This document shows, piece by piece, positions 27,111-36,364 of a stretch of DNA of 64,000 nt. Source of the DNA: Peptoclostridium acidaminophilum DSM 3953 (GTDB taxonomy: Bacteria; Bacillota; Clostridia; Peptostreptococcales; Peptostreptococcaceae); contig NZ_CP007453.1 of assembly GCF_000597865.1 (NCBI RefSeq), positions 186,001 to 250,000 on the forward strand, read 5' to 3'. Position numbers and translations under genes: made by a program. The notes under the pieces were generated by a model. The model saw nothing but the letters and a program-made list of their open reading frames with translations, ran no database searches and was not told the origin of the DNA. Positions within the stretch are counted from its first letter, which is position 1; every line of letters starts with the position of its first letter.

Positions 27111-27169
27111 TATTATACCTCCATTATTGTGCCGAGCGGCTCAAGAAAGTGAACAGCTTAGCGCTTGCC

Positions 27170-27245
27170 AATGCTCAGTTCAATCTTTTGATTGCAGCCT
27201 CCTTGAATTCTTTGCTGTAATATTCAATGTGGCATCTCCTCGTAG
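27170..27245 (-). pseudogene. remnant of an IS3-type OrfA start
   Basis: On the minus strand this reads EYYSKEFKEAAIKRLN, matching the beginning of OrfA proteins such as YSKEFKESIIKRMM, before breaking up. Only the first ~20 codons survive. Confidence 0.5.
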
Positions 27246-27253
27246 GGTTTTTC

Positions 27254-27523
27254 TTAATAATAGCCAAAGCGGCTTATCGATTTAGTAATAATCATATCGA
27301 TTTTGTGGTTGCGGCAGTCTTCCAGCATTCTTTGAAACTCAGGACGTCCAGATGTATTTTTACCCGACTGCACATCTGCATAGATGTCTACAAGTTCCCA
27401 GTTCACACGATTGTTAACCATAGCTTTATAATAAGAGATCTGATTTGAGAGGCTTTTAACTTGATCTTCATGTGGTGTGCTGACTCTGCAGTATACAGCC
27501 ACCCTTATTTTTTTAATGAGCAT
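27254..27523 (-). pseudogene. large serine recombinase, N-terminal fragment
   Basis: MLIKKIRVAVYCRVSTPHED holds the catalytic serine context CRVST, followed by YADVQSGKNTSGRPEFQRM and IITKSISRFG of the resolvase domain. The frame ends after about 90 residues, where full proteins have 500 or so. Codons before the chosen ATG 27523 do not look like recombinase. A broken relic of another element. Confidence 0.75.
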
Positions 27524-27770
27524 AGTTAATGAGCATATAGGTTCGAACTTGGATAACTTTTCGTTCCATTGCTGCAGAGGCACCTCCAATTTAGAATCTA
27601 GTCTACACATCTTATTATAGAACCATCGATTGTGTTGTCGCAATCATATTTACATAGTTTAGAATATTTTCACAAAACTTTCATGGTATGTTCACAAGAA
27701 TGCCACACAATCAGGGCATAATAGTCAATATAACAAGGAAAACAATATAAAATTAAAAGGAGTGAACATC

Positions 27771-28241
27771 ATGAAACTATTCAATAAGAGAACTGCTTTA
27801 CTTACTACTGCTACCGTTGCAATGCTTTCACTAGGAGCTGTATCATTTGCAGACTCGGTTACAAAGACACCGGCGCAGATATATTCCGAATTGACAGGTA
27901 AGACAGTAGAACAAGCATATACTGAAAGACAGGAATCTGGAGAAAACTACGGCCAGCTTGCCCAGGACGCAGGCAAGTATGAGGAGTTCAAAAGCCAGAT
28001 GCTGGAGAACAAAAAAGCAACTCTTGAGGAAAGAGTTAAAAGCGGTCAGATGACACAGGAGCAAGCGGATGCCTTAATTGAAAGAATGGAAAACTGCGAA
28101 GGCGATAGCCAGGGATTGGGCAAAGCAGCTGGAGCAGGCTTTGGGCAAGGTTCAATGCAAGGCAAGGGCAACGGACAGGGCCTTAAAAACGGTAGTGGAT
28201 TTGGCCAAGGAAACGGACAAGGAAACGGCCAGACAAGATAA
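27771..28241 (+). CDS. exported DUF2680-like protein with Gly/Gln/Asn-rich tail
   Basis: 156 aa. ATG 27771 lies eight bases after AAAGGAG. Signal peptide: basic start KLFNKR, hydrophobic TTATVAMLSLGAVSF, likely cleavage after SFA. Residues about 28-100 contain KTPAQIYSELTGKT and KATLEERVKSGQMTQEQADA, like DUF2680 proteins. The last ~50 residues are low-complexity, with repeated GQG, GNGQG and GFGQG units. Function unknown; a secreted or cell-surface role is likely. Followed by a terminator, so it is a single-gene unit between two IS-dense stretches. Confidence 0.8.
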   Translation: MKLFNKRTALLTTATVAMLSLGAVSFADSVTKTPAQIYSELTGKTVEQAYTERQESGENYGQLAQDAGKYEEFKSQMLENKKATLEERVKSGQMTQEQADALIERMENCEGDSQGLGKAAGAGFGQGSMQGKGNGQGLKNGSGFGQGNGQGNGQTR

Positions 28242-28259
28242 AATTGCATGGTAAAACAG

Positions 28260-28286
28260 CCTTCGGCACATAGCCGGAGGTTTTTT
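28260..28286 (+). terminator. rho-independent terminator
   Basis: CCTTCGGC pairs with GCCGGAGG (one G-U) over a 5-base loop, followed by TTTTTTG. Confidence 0.85.
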
Positions 28287-28620
28287 GCTTTAGTTAGAGC
28301 TGTTTAATTTGCGAAAAAATATTGATGATACTAAAAAATTTACAGAGGAGAAATTAGGCATTGTATTGTACAAGCATAGATGCTATTATATACCTGTGAG
28401 GGGTATAGAGCAAGGCGTGAAGCCTTAGCCTGAAATAAGCAAATAGACCCTCGAAATTACAATTATAAATAAATTTATATTTATAATTAGACCAGCTAAT
28501 AAAAGTCAATAAATCTGATTGATTTTCTTTAGAAATTTTCAATCTTAAAAAAGAGTATGAGAAACCAAGCCATTGAAAAATCCGAACAATGACCTTGGAG
28601 AAGCTACATTTTAGCAATTT
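28287..28620. other. intergenic region, no gene seen
   Basis: No coding frame. It holds a hairpin-rich stretch around 28395-28455 and a segment 28491-28537 that resembles 12740-12786 (about 37 of 46 bases by eye), probably an old mobile-element edge. Confidence 0.5.
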
Positions 28621-29026
28621 TTAAGCAACATGTTTTGGTGCAGTTTGAAGCTTGTTGTTTCTCCATGCTTGGTGCTCCTGCGGGCTTCTAAATTCAAACG
28701 GTTTTAAGTCACGAAGAACCGCAAAAATGTAGTGGAGCAACTTATGCATAACGGCTATAAGGGCCACCTTTTTCTTCTTGCTGACACATTTTTTCAAATA
28801 GTAGTCGCGAAGAATCGGATTTATGGAATCGCCGTTTCTGGTGGTTCTTATTGAGGACAGAGCCATTGTGAAGAGAACTCTTCTGCCAATGCGGGTGCCT
28901 CGTTTAGAAATCCTGTTGCGGTCGCCAGTGAACTTGCCCGACTGATTGACTGATGGATCTATGCCAAAGAAAGCTGTAAAGGCCTTTGGAGACTTGAATA
29001 GGCTGAAATCGTTGATTTCCGCGATC
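28621..29026 (-). pseudogene. IS110-family transposase, C-terminal fragment
   Basis: About 135 aa matching the C-terminal transposase_20 domain: SPKAFTAFFGIDPSVNQSGK, then ISKRGTRIGRRVLFTMA and a basic end. The N-terminal DEDD catalytic domain is missing; the frame is cut at 29027 by another IS. Non-functional. Confidence 0.85.
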
Positions 29027-29053
29027 TGGATTGTCAACACTTAATTGGACAAC

Positions 29054-29878
29054 TTAATTAAGGTGTTGTAATTTATATTCAATCGGACTTAAATATCCAA
29101 GTGTTCCATGAATTCTTTTGTTATTGAACCAATTTACATATTTCGATAGCTCTATATTTAGATCTTCTAAGCTTAGAAATCGTTTTTTCCTGACAAATTC
29201 AGTTTTGAATATTTTAAAAGTGGCTTCCGCAACTGCATTATCATACGGACAGCCTTTCATGCTCAACGATCGTTTGATTTTAAAGGTTTTAAGGACATCG
29301 TCAATCAATTGATTTTTAAACTCATTGCCCCGATCTGTATGGAACAGCTCGATATGACTCAAATTGCCTTTGAAGCTTGCAAAAGCACGACTTACCAGAT
29401 GTGCATCCTTTTTCTCACCAGCACTATAGCCGATGATTTCGCGATTGAATAAATCGATTAGGATACAAATATAATTCCATTTCTGGCCGACTCTAACATA
29501 TGTCAAATCACTCACAACAGCTGCTAGGGGAGCTTTGGAATCGAAATCTCTATCCAGTTCGTTGTTCACATCGGACTCATTACAAGCGCTTTTATGGGGT
29601 TTGAATTGAGCTAGTGTATATGTGCTGACAAGGCCGTTTTCTTTCATTATTCTGCCAATCCTTCGTCTAGAGGCAGTTATATTGAGCTTTTGAAGCTCCA
29701 CTTTTATTTTACGTGTTCCGTAATTCTGATGGCTTGCATTGAAAATTTCAACTACTGAATCTGTTATTTCATCTTCTGCAGGTATTTTAGTAGATTCATA
29801 GTAATAGGTGCTCCGTGGTATTTGAAGGACTCTACACATTGCTGATACACTGTATTTGTGAGCATTCTGTTTGATCAC
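29054..29878 (-). CDS. IS3-family OrfB (third type)
   Basis: 274 aa. HTH_21 region YSVSAMCRVLQIPRSTYYYE and NYGTRKIKVELQKL, then the rve core with VSDLTYVRVG, HTDRGNEFKN and NAVAEATFKIFK for the D-D-E triad, ending with WFNNKRIHGTLGYLSP. The gene lies two bases after the orfA stop, in another frame. Looks intact. Confidence 0.92.
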   Translation of the reverse strand: MIKQNAHKYSVSAMCRVLQIPRSTYYYESTKIPAEDEITDSVVEIFNASHQNYGTRKIKVELQKLNITASRRRIGRIMKENGLVSTYTLAQFKPHKSACNESDVNNELDRDFDSKAPLAAVVSDLTYVRVGQKWNYICILIDLFNREIIGYSAGEKKDAHLVSRAFASFKGNLSHIELFHTDRGNEFKNQLIDDVLKTFKIKRSLSMKGCPYDNAVAEATFKIFKTEFVRKKRFLSLEDLNIELSKYVNWFNNKRIHGTLGYLSPIEYKLQHLN

Positions 29879-29880
29879 AT

Positions 29881-30165
29881 TTACTTTCGTCCCATTATCA
29901 GCGCTGCTTGCTTTAAAATATCATTCTCCATCTTAAGCTGCTGGTTTTCTTTGCGTAGTTTGATAAGTTCTTCTTCTTCAGGAGTGCGATTATCCTTTGC
30001 TTTGAAAGAACCAGAATTTTGACTTTGGTGGACCCAGTAATCAAATGTTGATCCAGTAAGGTCATACTCAGCCAGTATGTCTTTCCTGGGTTTTCCATTT
30101 AAATATAGTTGTACCATTTGATTCTTGAAATCATCAGTGAATTTTCGACGTTCTTTCTTTGGCAT
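29881..30165 (-). CDS. IS3-family OrfA (third type)
   Basis: 94 aa helix-turn-helix protein: KFTDDFKNQMVQLYLNGKPR, EYDLTGSTFDYWVHQ, then the coiled coil ending in LKMENDILKQAALIMGRK, the classic IS3 OrfA end. ATG 30165 follows GGAGA. Confidence 0.92.
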   Translation of the reverse strand: MPKKERRKFTDDFKNQMVQLYLNGKPRKDILAEYDLTGSTFDYWVHQSQNSGSFKAKDNRTPEEEELIKLRKENQQLKMENDILKQAALIMGRK

Positions 30166-30242
30166 AGTAATCTCTCCTATTGGTTTATATTTTTAGATTA
30201 CCGCACCTTAAGTTTTATGTCTAGTTTAGTGTAACCTATCCA

Positions 30243-30828
30243 TGGGCACTGATCATTCGTCCTCGTTTTCCCCCCAGATCGCTCGGGCCTTTTTTCTAAG
30301 AACTATAAGCGCAGCAGTTTCAGCAAGGGCGGCTTCTTTTCTTTTGAGCTCTGATGTAAGCTTTTTAATTTCTTTATCTTTTTCCTTGTTGGAACGCTGC
30401 AGCTTTGCGGCTTCCTGCGCAACGCCTCCGTTAGCCTGCATACACGCATCACGCCAAGCTTGCACTTGTTCGACGAAAAGCCCTTTGCTTCGGCAATACT
30501 CTGCAAGCTCAATTTCGCTCAAGGCTGCGGTTTCAATAACCATGAGGAATTTGTCCTGAGTTGTCCATTTTTCGGATTCTTCTTCGCCGGCTGTAACTGC
30601 AAATCCGTTGGCACGAGCTTTACGCTTCCACATATGCAGTGTATTTTCCGATAAGCCGGTTTCTCTGGCAATCGAAGCTATTGTTTCGCTGTTTGGGGGC
30701 ATCATTCTTTTTATAATAGATTCTTTAAATTCTTTACTATAGTGAGCCATAATCATCCTCCGTAAATTTAGTTATAACACTACTTTACATTTAAAAGATG
30801 TTTATGACAACTATGCTAACACATAGGG
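30243..30828 (-). mobile_element. fragment of the 1687-bp IS3-type element (copy C)
   Basis: Contains the left end (CCCTATGTGTTAGC on the minus strand) and all of orfA, then stops just after the orfB start codon, where the 1216-bp IS begins. orfB is gone. Confidence 0.9.
30253..30750 (-). CDS. IS3-type transposase OrfA, copy C (orphan)
   Basis: 165-aa protein sequence the same as the 24597-25094 product. Without its orfB it cannot catalyse transposition, but it could still bind ends of the full copies. Confidence 0.88.
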   Translation of the reverse strand: MAHYSKEFKESIIKRMMPPNSETIASIARETGLSENTLHMWKRKARANGFAVTAGEEESEKWTTQDKFLMVIETAALSEIELAEYCRSKGLFVEQVQAWRDACMQANGGVAQEAAKLQRSNKEKDKEIKKLTSELKRKEAALAETAALIVLRKKARAIWGENEDE

Positions 30829-30903
30829 TTCTCTACCATAAGGGGAGCATATCATTTCAAGGGTTTTTTGTTGTTTTTGGGATTAAAGGAAATGAATGAT
30901 TTT

Positions 30904-30938
30904 ATGAATTGATGCCACGGGAATTATTCTGGTGGTTA
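30904..30938. repeat. intergenic hairpin unit C, copy 1
   Basis: TGAATTGATGCCAC then GGGAATTATTCTGGTGG; CCAC pairs with GTGG around an AATT-centred core. Also found at 35422 and 50911. Just before it (30850-30890) is a piece resembling the terminator part of repeats R1 and R2. Confidence 0.65.
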
Positions 30939-31109
30939 TTTTTATTTTTTGATAACGGTAAAAGCAATGTTAGGGCGAGAATACCCTCATCCTCTTAGGT
31001 GGGGGATGAATCGCCTAATGTTTTTAAGTTGTGTTTTTTGTGTCTCCTCCAGGGTATACATATAATAGCAGCAATCAGCCTTATATGTCACACCAGGAGG
31101 TGAAAAGCA

Positions 31110-32231
31110 ATGCTAGTTAGCAAAGCGTACAAGTTCCGCATATATCCAAATAGCAAGCAAAGAGAACTGATAGCCAAAACAATAGGCTGTAGCCGCTTTG
31201 TGTTCAACCACTTCCTGAATGCTTGGAATAGTGAATACAGACAAACAGGAAAAGGCTTGACATATAATTCTTGCTCGGTGCAAATGACCCAACTCAAGAA
31301 AGAACTTGTGTGGCTCAAGGAAGTAGACAGCATAGCACTGCAATCTTCTCTAAGGAATCTTGGTGATGCTTTCGACCGTTTCTTCAAGAAGCAAAATGAC
31401 GCTCCACGTTTCAAATCCAAAAGAAACAAAGTGCAATCGTATACTACAAAATGTACTAATAGCAATATAGCTATAGTAGATAACAAAATTAAACTGCCTA
31501 AGCTTGGTCTAATCAAGTTCGCTAAGTCTAAAGAAATAAATGGCAGGATTCTGAGTGCCACTATAAGGCGTAATCCATCCGGCAAATATTTTGTATCTGT
31601 GCTTGTTGAAAGCGAAGTGCAAGAGCTACCCAAGTCGAATTCTTCATGCGGAATAGACGTAGGCCTGAAAGATTTCGCCATACTTTCAGATGGCACTGCA
31701 TACGAGAATCCCAAATTTTTCAGAACGCTTGAAGCAAAGCTTGCAAGAGAGCAACGCATACTATCAAAGCGTATCAAGTTCTCAAATAACTGGCACAAGC
31801 AAAGAGTCAAGGTTGCCAGAATACATGAGCATATAGCCAATGCAAGAGCAGATTATCTGCACAAAATCTCTACCGAGATAGTCAAAAACCACGACATCAT
31901 CGGCATTGAAGATTTGCAGGTATCCAATATGCTCAAAAACGGCAAGCTAGCTAAAGCCATATCCGAGGTATCTTGGTCTGGGTTCAGGACAATGCTTGAA
32001 TACAAAGCCAAGTGGTACGGCAAGCAAGTCGTCGCCGTAGCTAAGAACTTTGCCTCAAGCCAATTGTGTTCTGATTGTGGTTACAAGAATAAAGACGTTA
32101 AGAATCTCTCTGTCAGAGAGTGGACTTGCCTAGAGTGTGGAGCAAACCATGACAGAGATATTAATGCAAGCATAAATCTTAAAAACGAAGCCCTAAGGCT
32201 TCTAACCGTAGGAACTACGGGGTTAGCCTAA
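31110..32231 (+). CDS. tnpB: TnpB RNA-guided nuclease 1
   Basis: 373 aa. N-terminal OrfB_IS605 start [17 protein letters not shown]; RuvC-like catalytic residues in [10 protein letters not shown] (D), [12 protein letters not shown] (E) and [11 protein letters not shown] (D); between the last two, a zinc ribbon CSDCGYKN with W-T-C-L-E-C-G. Length and motifs are complete, so nuclease activity is plausible. ATG 31110 follows CCAGGAGG. TnpB proteins cut DNA with a guide RNA made from the element's right end; without TnpA nearby, mobility would depend on a TnpA elsewhere. Confidence 0.92.
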   Translation: MLVSKAYKFRIYPNSKQRELIAKTIGCSRFVFNHFLNAWNSEYRQTGKGLTYNSCSVQMTQLKKELVWLKEVDSIALQSSLRNLGDAFDRFFKKQNDAPRFKSKRNKVQSYTTKCTNSNIAIVDNKIKLPKLGLIKFAKSKEINGRILSATIRRNPSGKYFVSVLVESEVQELPKSNSSCGIDVGLKDFAILSDGTAYENPKFFRTLEAKLAREQRILSKRIKFSNNWHKQRVKVARIHEHIANARADYLHKISTEIVKNHDIIGIEDLQVSNMLKNGKLAKAISEVSWSGFRTMLEYKAKWYGKQVVAVAKNFASSQLCSDCGYKNKDVKNLSVREWTCLECGANHDRDINASINLKNEALRLLTVGTTGLA

Positions 32232-32305
32232 TAATAAACTGCTCGTTGGAGCGGTGTTCTTAGGAATCCGTACACCTCTAAGCGTTAGCGTAGGTGGCGG
32301 TAGTT
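32190..32305 (+). ncRNA. candidate omega (re)RNA of TnpB element 1
   Basis: The 3' end of tnpB and the sequence after it are rich in hairpins: CCGTAG-GAA-CTACGG at about 32208, and further pairing up to GTAGGTGGCGGTAGTTCAA. In this class the guide RNA is processed from this region and its spacer is whatever follows the right end. Position is approximate. Confidence 0.5.
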
Positions 32306-32308
32306 CAA

Positions 32309-32443
32309 ATGAATCTTAATTTGAAAGATTTTAATCGATTAATGGGTACTTATAAATTAAATGGAAATATTAATTTTAAATATAAATATACCATAAATGA
32401 CACAATTGATTGTTGGAATTTTGTTATGTCAGACTTTAATTAA
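32309..32443 (+). CDS. very short frame after TnpB element, probably a gene remnant
   Basis: 44 codons beginning MNLNLKDFNRLMGTYKLNGN, with no clear ribosome site. It starts exactly at the TnpB element's right edge, so it may be the tail of a gene cut by that insertion. Not recognised. Confidence 0.25.
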   Translation: MNLNLKDFNRLMGTYKLNGNINFKYKYTINDTIDCWNFVMSDFN

Positions 32444-32588
32444 TATTGCAATTTGGATCGGATGAAATGGTTGAAGCGGTATATACTCTTGCTGATTTCA
32501 GGAAAAGCATAAAATAGAGTGGAATATTCTATAAAGCATCTCAATCTGAAGCGCGCTATTTGATAATGACGGGGGAGTGAAAAACAAC

Positions 32589-33689
32589 ATGCAAATTGCA
32601 TTGACTAAAAAACTAGCAGATGCACTGGAAGTAAAGCTTCCGACAATCGATGGAACCATTAATCCTTTGTTTACATGGACAGCAAATTGGACCAAGGTAT
32701 GGGACAATCGTAGAGCAGAGGATATGCTAGTCCTAGTAAATAATGCTACACGCTTTACAGTGGCGATTTATCAGGTCAAACGGAAAGATCTGAAAAATGT
32801 TGAGAAAATGATGAGGGTTGCCATTGTAAACACACTTCTTTCAATGAATCTAAATCCAGAGCTTGTAAATGAATATATGCGATTAGCGGGCGAATTGGAG
32901 TTTGTGCGAAACAACAGCAGACAAGCAGCAGCCTGGGTGACTAAAGCAGGATTGGAATGCGCATTTCATGTTGGACGAGAATATAATGGCATTGCGAAAA
33001 TGTACTGTGATACAGTGGGAGCTTCATCAAATTATGGAATCGTCAACTACTCTGGCAACACAAATGATGGTTTCTATCCGTATAAAGCTATGTTCGATGC
33101 ATTGACAGCACTAACGGGTATGCAGGCATACAAATGTCGTGCATTTGAACTGATGGTAAGCCTTGATCTGGAAGTATATAAGGCGGAGCGCAAGCTTATC
33201 GTTCCTGCGGACTTGGAATTTGCTCAATTTCACAAGGTGTTACAGTATGTTTTCAACTGGAATAACTACCACTTGTATGATTTCGCTATTATTGATGAAA
33301 AGACTAAAAATACGGCAGCCAGGTTAGTTCCTACTGAGGAAGATCTGGAGTACGATGAAAGTGCTGTATTGATGGAAGGACATACCTTGGCAGAATTTTT
33401 CCCGGAGCATAAGCAAATGCTGTATACCTATGACATGGGGGACAACTGGGAACATATCATTCAGCTGGTTCGAGTAATTGAAGAATATGACGGTGAGCTG
33501 CCATATCTACTGGAAGCAAGGGGAAAAACACCGCCGGAGGATGTTGGAGGTGTAGGTGGTTTTGTAAGCTTCAGAGATATCATGCTAAATCCGGAACATC
33601 CTGAATACGCAGAAATGAAAGAGTGGTCGAGGTATTGGACGCCGGAACTTTGGGAATGGGAAAGCCGTCCCAAGGCCATTCATGTATGA
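32589..33689 (+). CDS. pRiA4b ORF-3-like protein with DUF6933-like N-terminus
   Basis: 366 aa from ATG 32589, 11 bases after GGGGGAG (GTG 32577 overlaps that site). The N-terminal part MQIALTKKLADAL with FTWTANW resembles the small DUF6933 domain. The C-terminal half has the plasmid pRiA4b ORF-3 pattern: YDFAIIDEKT, LYTYDMGDNWEHIIQLVRV, and PPEDVGGVGGF. The molecular role of this family is not established. It stands alone, with no operon partner. Confidence 0.82.
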   Translation: MQIALTKKLADALEVKLPTIDGTINPLFTWTANWTKVWDNRRAEDMLVLVNNATRFTVAIYQVKRKDLKNVEKMMRVAIVNTLLSMNLNPELVNEYMRLAGELEFVRNNSRQAAAWVTKAGLECAFHVGREYNGIAKMYCDTVGASSNYGIVNYSGNTNDGFYPYKAMFDALTALTGMQAYKCRAFELMVSLDLEVYKAERKLIVPADLEFAQFHKVLQYVFNWNNYHLYDFAIIDEKTKNTAARLVPTEEDLEYDESAVLMEGHTLAEFFPEHKQMLYTYDMGDNWEHIIQLVRVIEEYDGELPYLLEARGKTPPEDVGGVGGFVSFRDIMLNPEHPEYAEMKEWSRYWTPELWEWESRPKAIHV

Positions 33690-33865
33690 ATTGGATGTGA
33701 CATCTAAATTAGTCACTCTATCACACGTTGAGACGGTAGTATTGAGGTCAAGGGTAAAAGAGTGAGATGTGTTAAAACCCCAGTAAATAAGGGCGTTTTG
33801 AGATATCCTATGTTTTATTTTTGTTATGGGATACTGTTTATGGACAGGGTGAGGAGGATAATTGA

Positions 33866-34600
33866 ATGAAAAAATATCCGAGAACAGAAAAATACGATAA
33901 TAACTGGGTTAGTGAAAACTGGATGGGACCTAATCCGCTGTGGTTGCTTGAGGAATTGTGCGAACACATGGAATTGAAGCCGGGTATGAAGGTTCTTGAC
34001 ATGGGTTGCGGAAAGGGCATTACCTCAGTATTTCTGGCGAAAGAATTTGGCGTAACGGTATTTGCCAACGACTTGTGGATTAGCGCGACAGAGAACCTCA
34101 AACGCTTTGAGGAAGCCGGCGTAGCCGAACTGGTCTTTCCTGTCCATGCGGAAGCCCATGCCCTGCCTTATGCCGAGGGATTCTTCGACGCTGCAATATC
34201 AATAGACAGCTACCAATATTATGGAGCAGATGAAACGTATTTTCCCTGCACATACTCAAAGTTGGTAAAGACCGGTGGTCAATTTGGCATCGTGGTTCCG
34301 GGTTTGACGAGAGAATTTGATAAAGGATATCCCGATACGCTTAAAGAGCATTGGGAGGGTGAAATGTTCAGCTTTCACAGCAAAAATTGGTGGCGGCGTC
34401 TTTGGGAAAAGACCGGAATTGTCGAAATCACCGCTTGTTATGATATGGAAGAACCTAAAGAAATATGGCAACCGTGGGCAAAATGGGCAAAGGATAATCT
34501 CGGTTTTAACGATGTGGAATTTTTGAATTCCGACACCAACAATGACATTGCGCTAATTGTCATGAGCGCTATTAAAAAACAGACTACCCCGGAGGTGTAG
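33866..34600 (+). CDS. class I SAM-dependent methyltransferase
   Basis: 244 aa. Motif I VLDMGCGKGITSVFLA (about residues 44-59) binds S-adenosylmethionine; the acidic residue after beta-2 is in VFANDLWI; a motif IV-like FFDAAISIDSYQYYG follows. The YQYYG and later WWRRLWEKTG are like the UbiE/cyclopropane-synthase-type branch of small-molecule methyltransferases. Substrate is unknown. Good GAGGAGG site. Single gene. Confidence 0.88.
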   Translation: MKKYPRTEKYDNNWVSENWMGPNPLWLLEELCEHMELKPGMKVLDMGCGKGITSVFLAKEFGVTVFANDLWISATENLKRFEEAGVAELVFPVHAEAHALPYAEGFFDAAISIDSYQYYGADETYFPCTYSKLVKTGGQFGIVVPGLTREFDKGYPDTLKEHWEGEMFSFHSKNWWRRLWEKTGIVEITACYDMEEPKEIWQPWAKWAKDNLGFNDVEFLNSDTNNDIALIVMSAIKKQTTPEV

Positions 34601-34800
34601 CCGAACTATTGCATGTTGAAGTTTGTATCTGTGTCAATAAAATTGATATGTAAACTTGGTGCATGGAACACAGGGATGTAGTAATAAATGAAGTGAATGA
34701 GTGTTGGCAATGGGTATTAACAGAAAATAGATGCCAACAAAACTACAGAAGGTGCTCAATATTTTTATGACAGAATGAATGGAAAGGTGGTAGATGAAAA

Positions 34801-35268
34801 ATGCCGAGAGTATCAAACATCGAGCTATTGAAACAAAATGAACAGCCAACACTAGTTATTCGTGTCCGCACGAAGGTTGAGAATCTGCCCTGTCTAATAG
34901 CTGAAAGCTACGGCAAGCTCTGTGCCTATATGGAAGAATTGGGAGAAATAGTTTCGGATCTGCCATTTGTAGCTTATCACAACATGGACATGCAAGACTT
35001 GGACGTCGAAATTGGATTTCCCGTAGCTAATCCATTGCCGGGAAAGGGAGATATCAAACCGGGAACTATCCCGGAGGGAACTCGAATATTTTGCATGTAC
35101 AGGGGACCATATGAAGAGATGGCTCCAATATATGAGGAAATGCAAAAGTGGATGTATGAAAATGGGTATGCTTCTGCTGGACCTGTTTATGAAAACTATT
35201 ATAATGGTACGGATTTTCCAGCGCATGAATTATTGACTCGAATTGTGATGATGGTCAGAAAAGCTTGA
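34801..35268 (+). CDS. GyrI-like / AraC effector-binding domain protein
   Basis: 155 aa. The fold is suggested by VSNIELLKQNEQPTLVIRVR at the start, the central DLDVEIGFPVANPLP, GTRIFCMYRGPYEEMAPIYE and AGPVYENYYN, all typical of the SHV-type ligand-binding fold of GyrI and BmrR-like effector domains. There is no DNA-binding domain, so it is a free-standing version that probably binds a small lipophilic ligand. Stands alone. Confidence 0.85.
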   Translation: MPRVSNIELLKQNEQPTLVIRVRTKVENLPCLIAESYGKLCAYMEELGEIVSDLPFVAYHNMDMQDLDVEIGFPVANPLPGKGDIKPGTIPEGTRIFCMYRGPYEEMAPIYEEMQKWMYENGYASAGPVYENYYNGTDFPAHELLTRIVMMVRKA

Positions 35269-35279
35269 CGGCACAAGCA

Positions 35280-35475
35280 CACCAATGTTGATACGATAAA
35301 AAGCTCTTGATTTCAAATTTTTTTGTCGCTTTTTGAGTCAATGAAGCCTTAATGTAGCTCTAGACATTGAAAATGCACACCTGAATGCTACGCGGAGTGT
35401 GAAGGGAATCGGATAATGTGATGAATTGATGCCACTGGAATTAATCTGGTGGCTAACCTTGTTTTTTGGATAGCT
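35280..35475. repeat. intergenic mosaic repeat, diverged copy
   Basis: Contains, in order, a diverged version of the R1/R2 start (CACACCAATGTTGATACGAT and CTTGATTTCAA), a partial AATGCACACC hairpin, and a full unit C hairpin (35422-35456). Non-coding. Confidence 0.6.
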
Positions 35476-35590
35476 ATAATTAAGTTTGCATTTACATAAA
35501 GTGAATGAGTTCAATAAATGGGTATTTATCAGCAGTAAGGGGATATGAATTTAATCGGAACGTTTTTTGAAAGAAAAAGGAGGAGAAACC

Positions 35591-36364
35591 GTGAGACAAT
35601 ATGTAGTGGACGCTTTTACAGATAAAGTATTTGGAGGTAATCCTGCGGCTGTATGTGTCATGGATAAGTGGCTTGACGATGAAACCATGATGAATATTAC
35701 CTGCGAAAATAACCTTTCTGAAACTGCCTTTGCGGTTAAAGAAGGGGACAGCTACAAGCTCAGGTGGTTTACGCCGGGTGGAGAGATAGACCTGTGCGGG
35801 CATGCGACTTTGGCGACGGCGTATATCATCACCAGATTTGTGGAGCAGGGTTTGGAAGAGGTACGCTTCTCCACTCTAAGCGGTATTCTAACAGTCAAAA
35901 AAAATGGGGAGCTGCTTGAAATGGATTTCCCGGCTTATGAGCTTGAAAAAGTGGAGGTGACCGATGCTATGGAAGAGGCTGTCGGAGTACGCCCCATTGA
36001 AGCCTGGATGGCCAGAGACCTCCTTTGTATTTTTGACAATGAAGACGATGTTAGAAATATGAGTCCGGACATGGAAAAGGTTAAGACGCTGGACGGACTA
36101 CTTCTACATGCAACAGCAAAGGGGAAGGAATTTGATTGCGTGTCTCGTTCCTTCGCGCCCAAATTAAACGTGGCGGAAGACCCGGTTTGTGGTTCTGGCC
36201 ATTGCCACATTGTTCCATATTGGTCAAAAAGGCTCAATAAAAGTGATATAGTAGCCTATCAGGCTTCTAAAAGGGGAGGCACTTTGTACTGCAGGGTTGA
36301 AGGGAGCCGCGTTAAAATGAGCGGGAAAGCTGCATTGTACTCAACTGCCGAAATTAATTTTTGA
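35591..36364 (+). CDS. PhzF family isomerase/epimerase
   Basis: 257 aa from GTG 35591, which follows AAAGGAGG. Family blocks: VVDAFTDKVFGGNPAAVCV, NNLSETAFAV (with the Glu that acts as the catalytic acid/base in PhzF), LRWFTPGGEIDLCGHATLA, and EDPVCGSGHCHIVPYW. These proteins catalyse isomerisation of small cyclic or amino-acid-derived substrates; here the substrate is unknown. It lies 52 bases before a pirin gene, so they may share a transcript. Confidence 0.9.
   Translation: MRQYVVDAFTDKVFGGNPAAVCVMDKWLDDETMMNITCENNLSETAFAVKEGDSYKLRWFTPGGEIDLCGHATLATAYIITRFVEQGLEEVRFSTLSGILTVKKNGELLEMDFPAYELEKVEVTDAMEEAVGVRPIEAWMARDLLCIFDNEDDVRNMSPDMEKVKTLDGLLLHATAKGKEFDCVSRSFAPKLNVAEDPVCGSGHCHIVPYWSKRLNKSDIVAYQASKRGGTLYCRVEGSRVKMSGKAALYSTAEINF

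Larger units (their letters stand above)
29027..30242 (-). mobile_element. IS3-family element, third type (1216 bp)
   Basis: Ends TGGATTGTCAACACT and AGTGTAACCTATCCA form imperfect inverted repeats (about 40 bp with mismatches, both starting TGGAT). The left neighbour is an IS110 fragment and the right neighbour a fragment of another IS, with no matching target duplication, so flanks were rearranged. Confidence 0.8.
30970..32305 (+). mobile_element. TnpB-only IS200/IS605-type element 1
   Basis: The left part has a TCATCC-N11-GGATGA hairpin (from about 30988), typical of these elements; the right part has a hairpin-rich end after tnpB. No tnpA is present. Boundaries are approximate. Confidence 0.7.

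Noticed and set aside
28070-28240. CRISPR-like direct repeats
   Set aside because: The repeated GGCCAAGG and GGACAAGG units are codon repeats of the Gly/Gln-rich protein tail, not spaced repeats.
30829-31109. Gene in the space before TnpB element 1
   Set aside because: It holds only repeat units and the element's left hairpin; no frame with a ribosome site.
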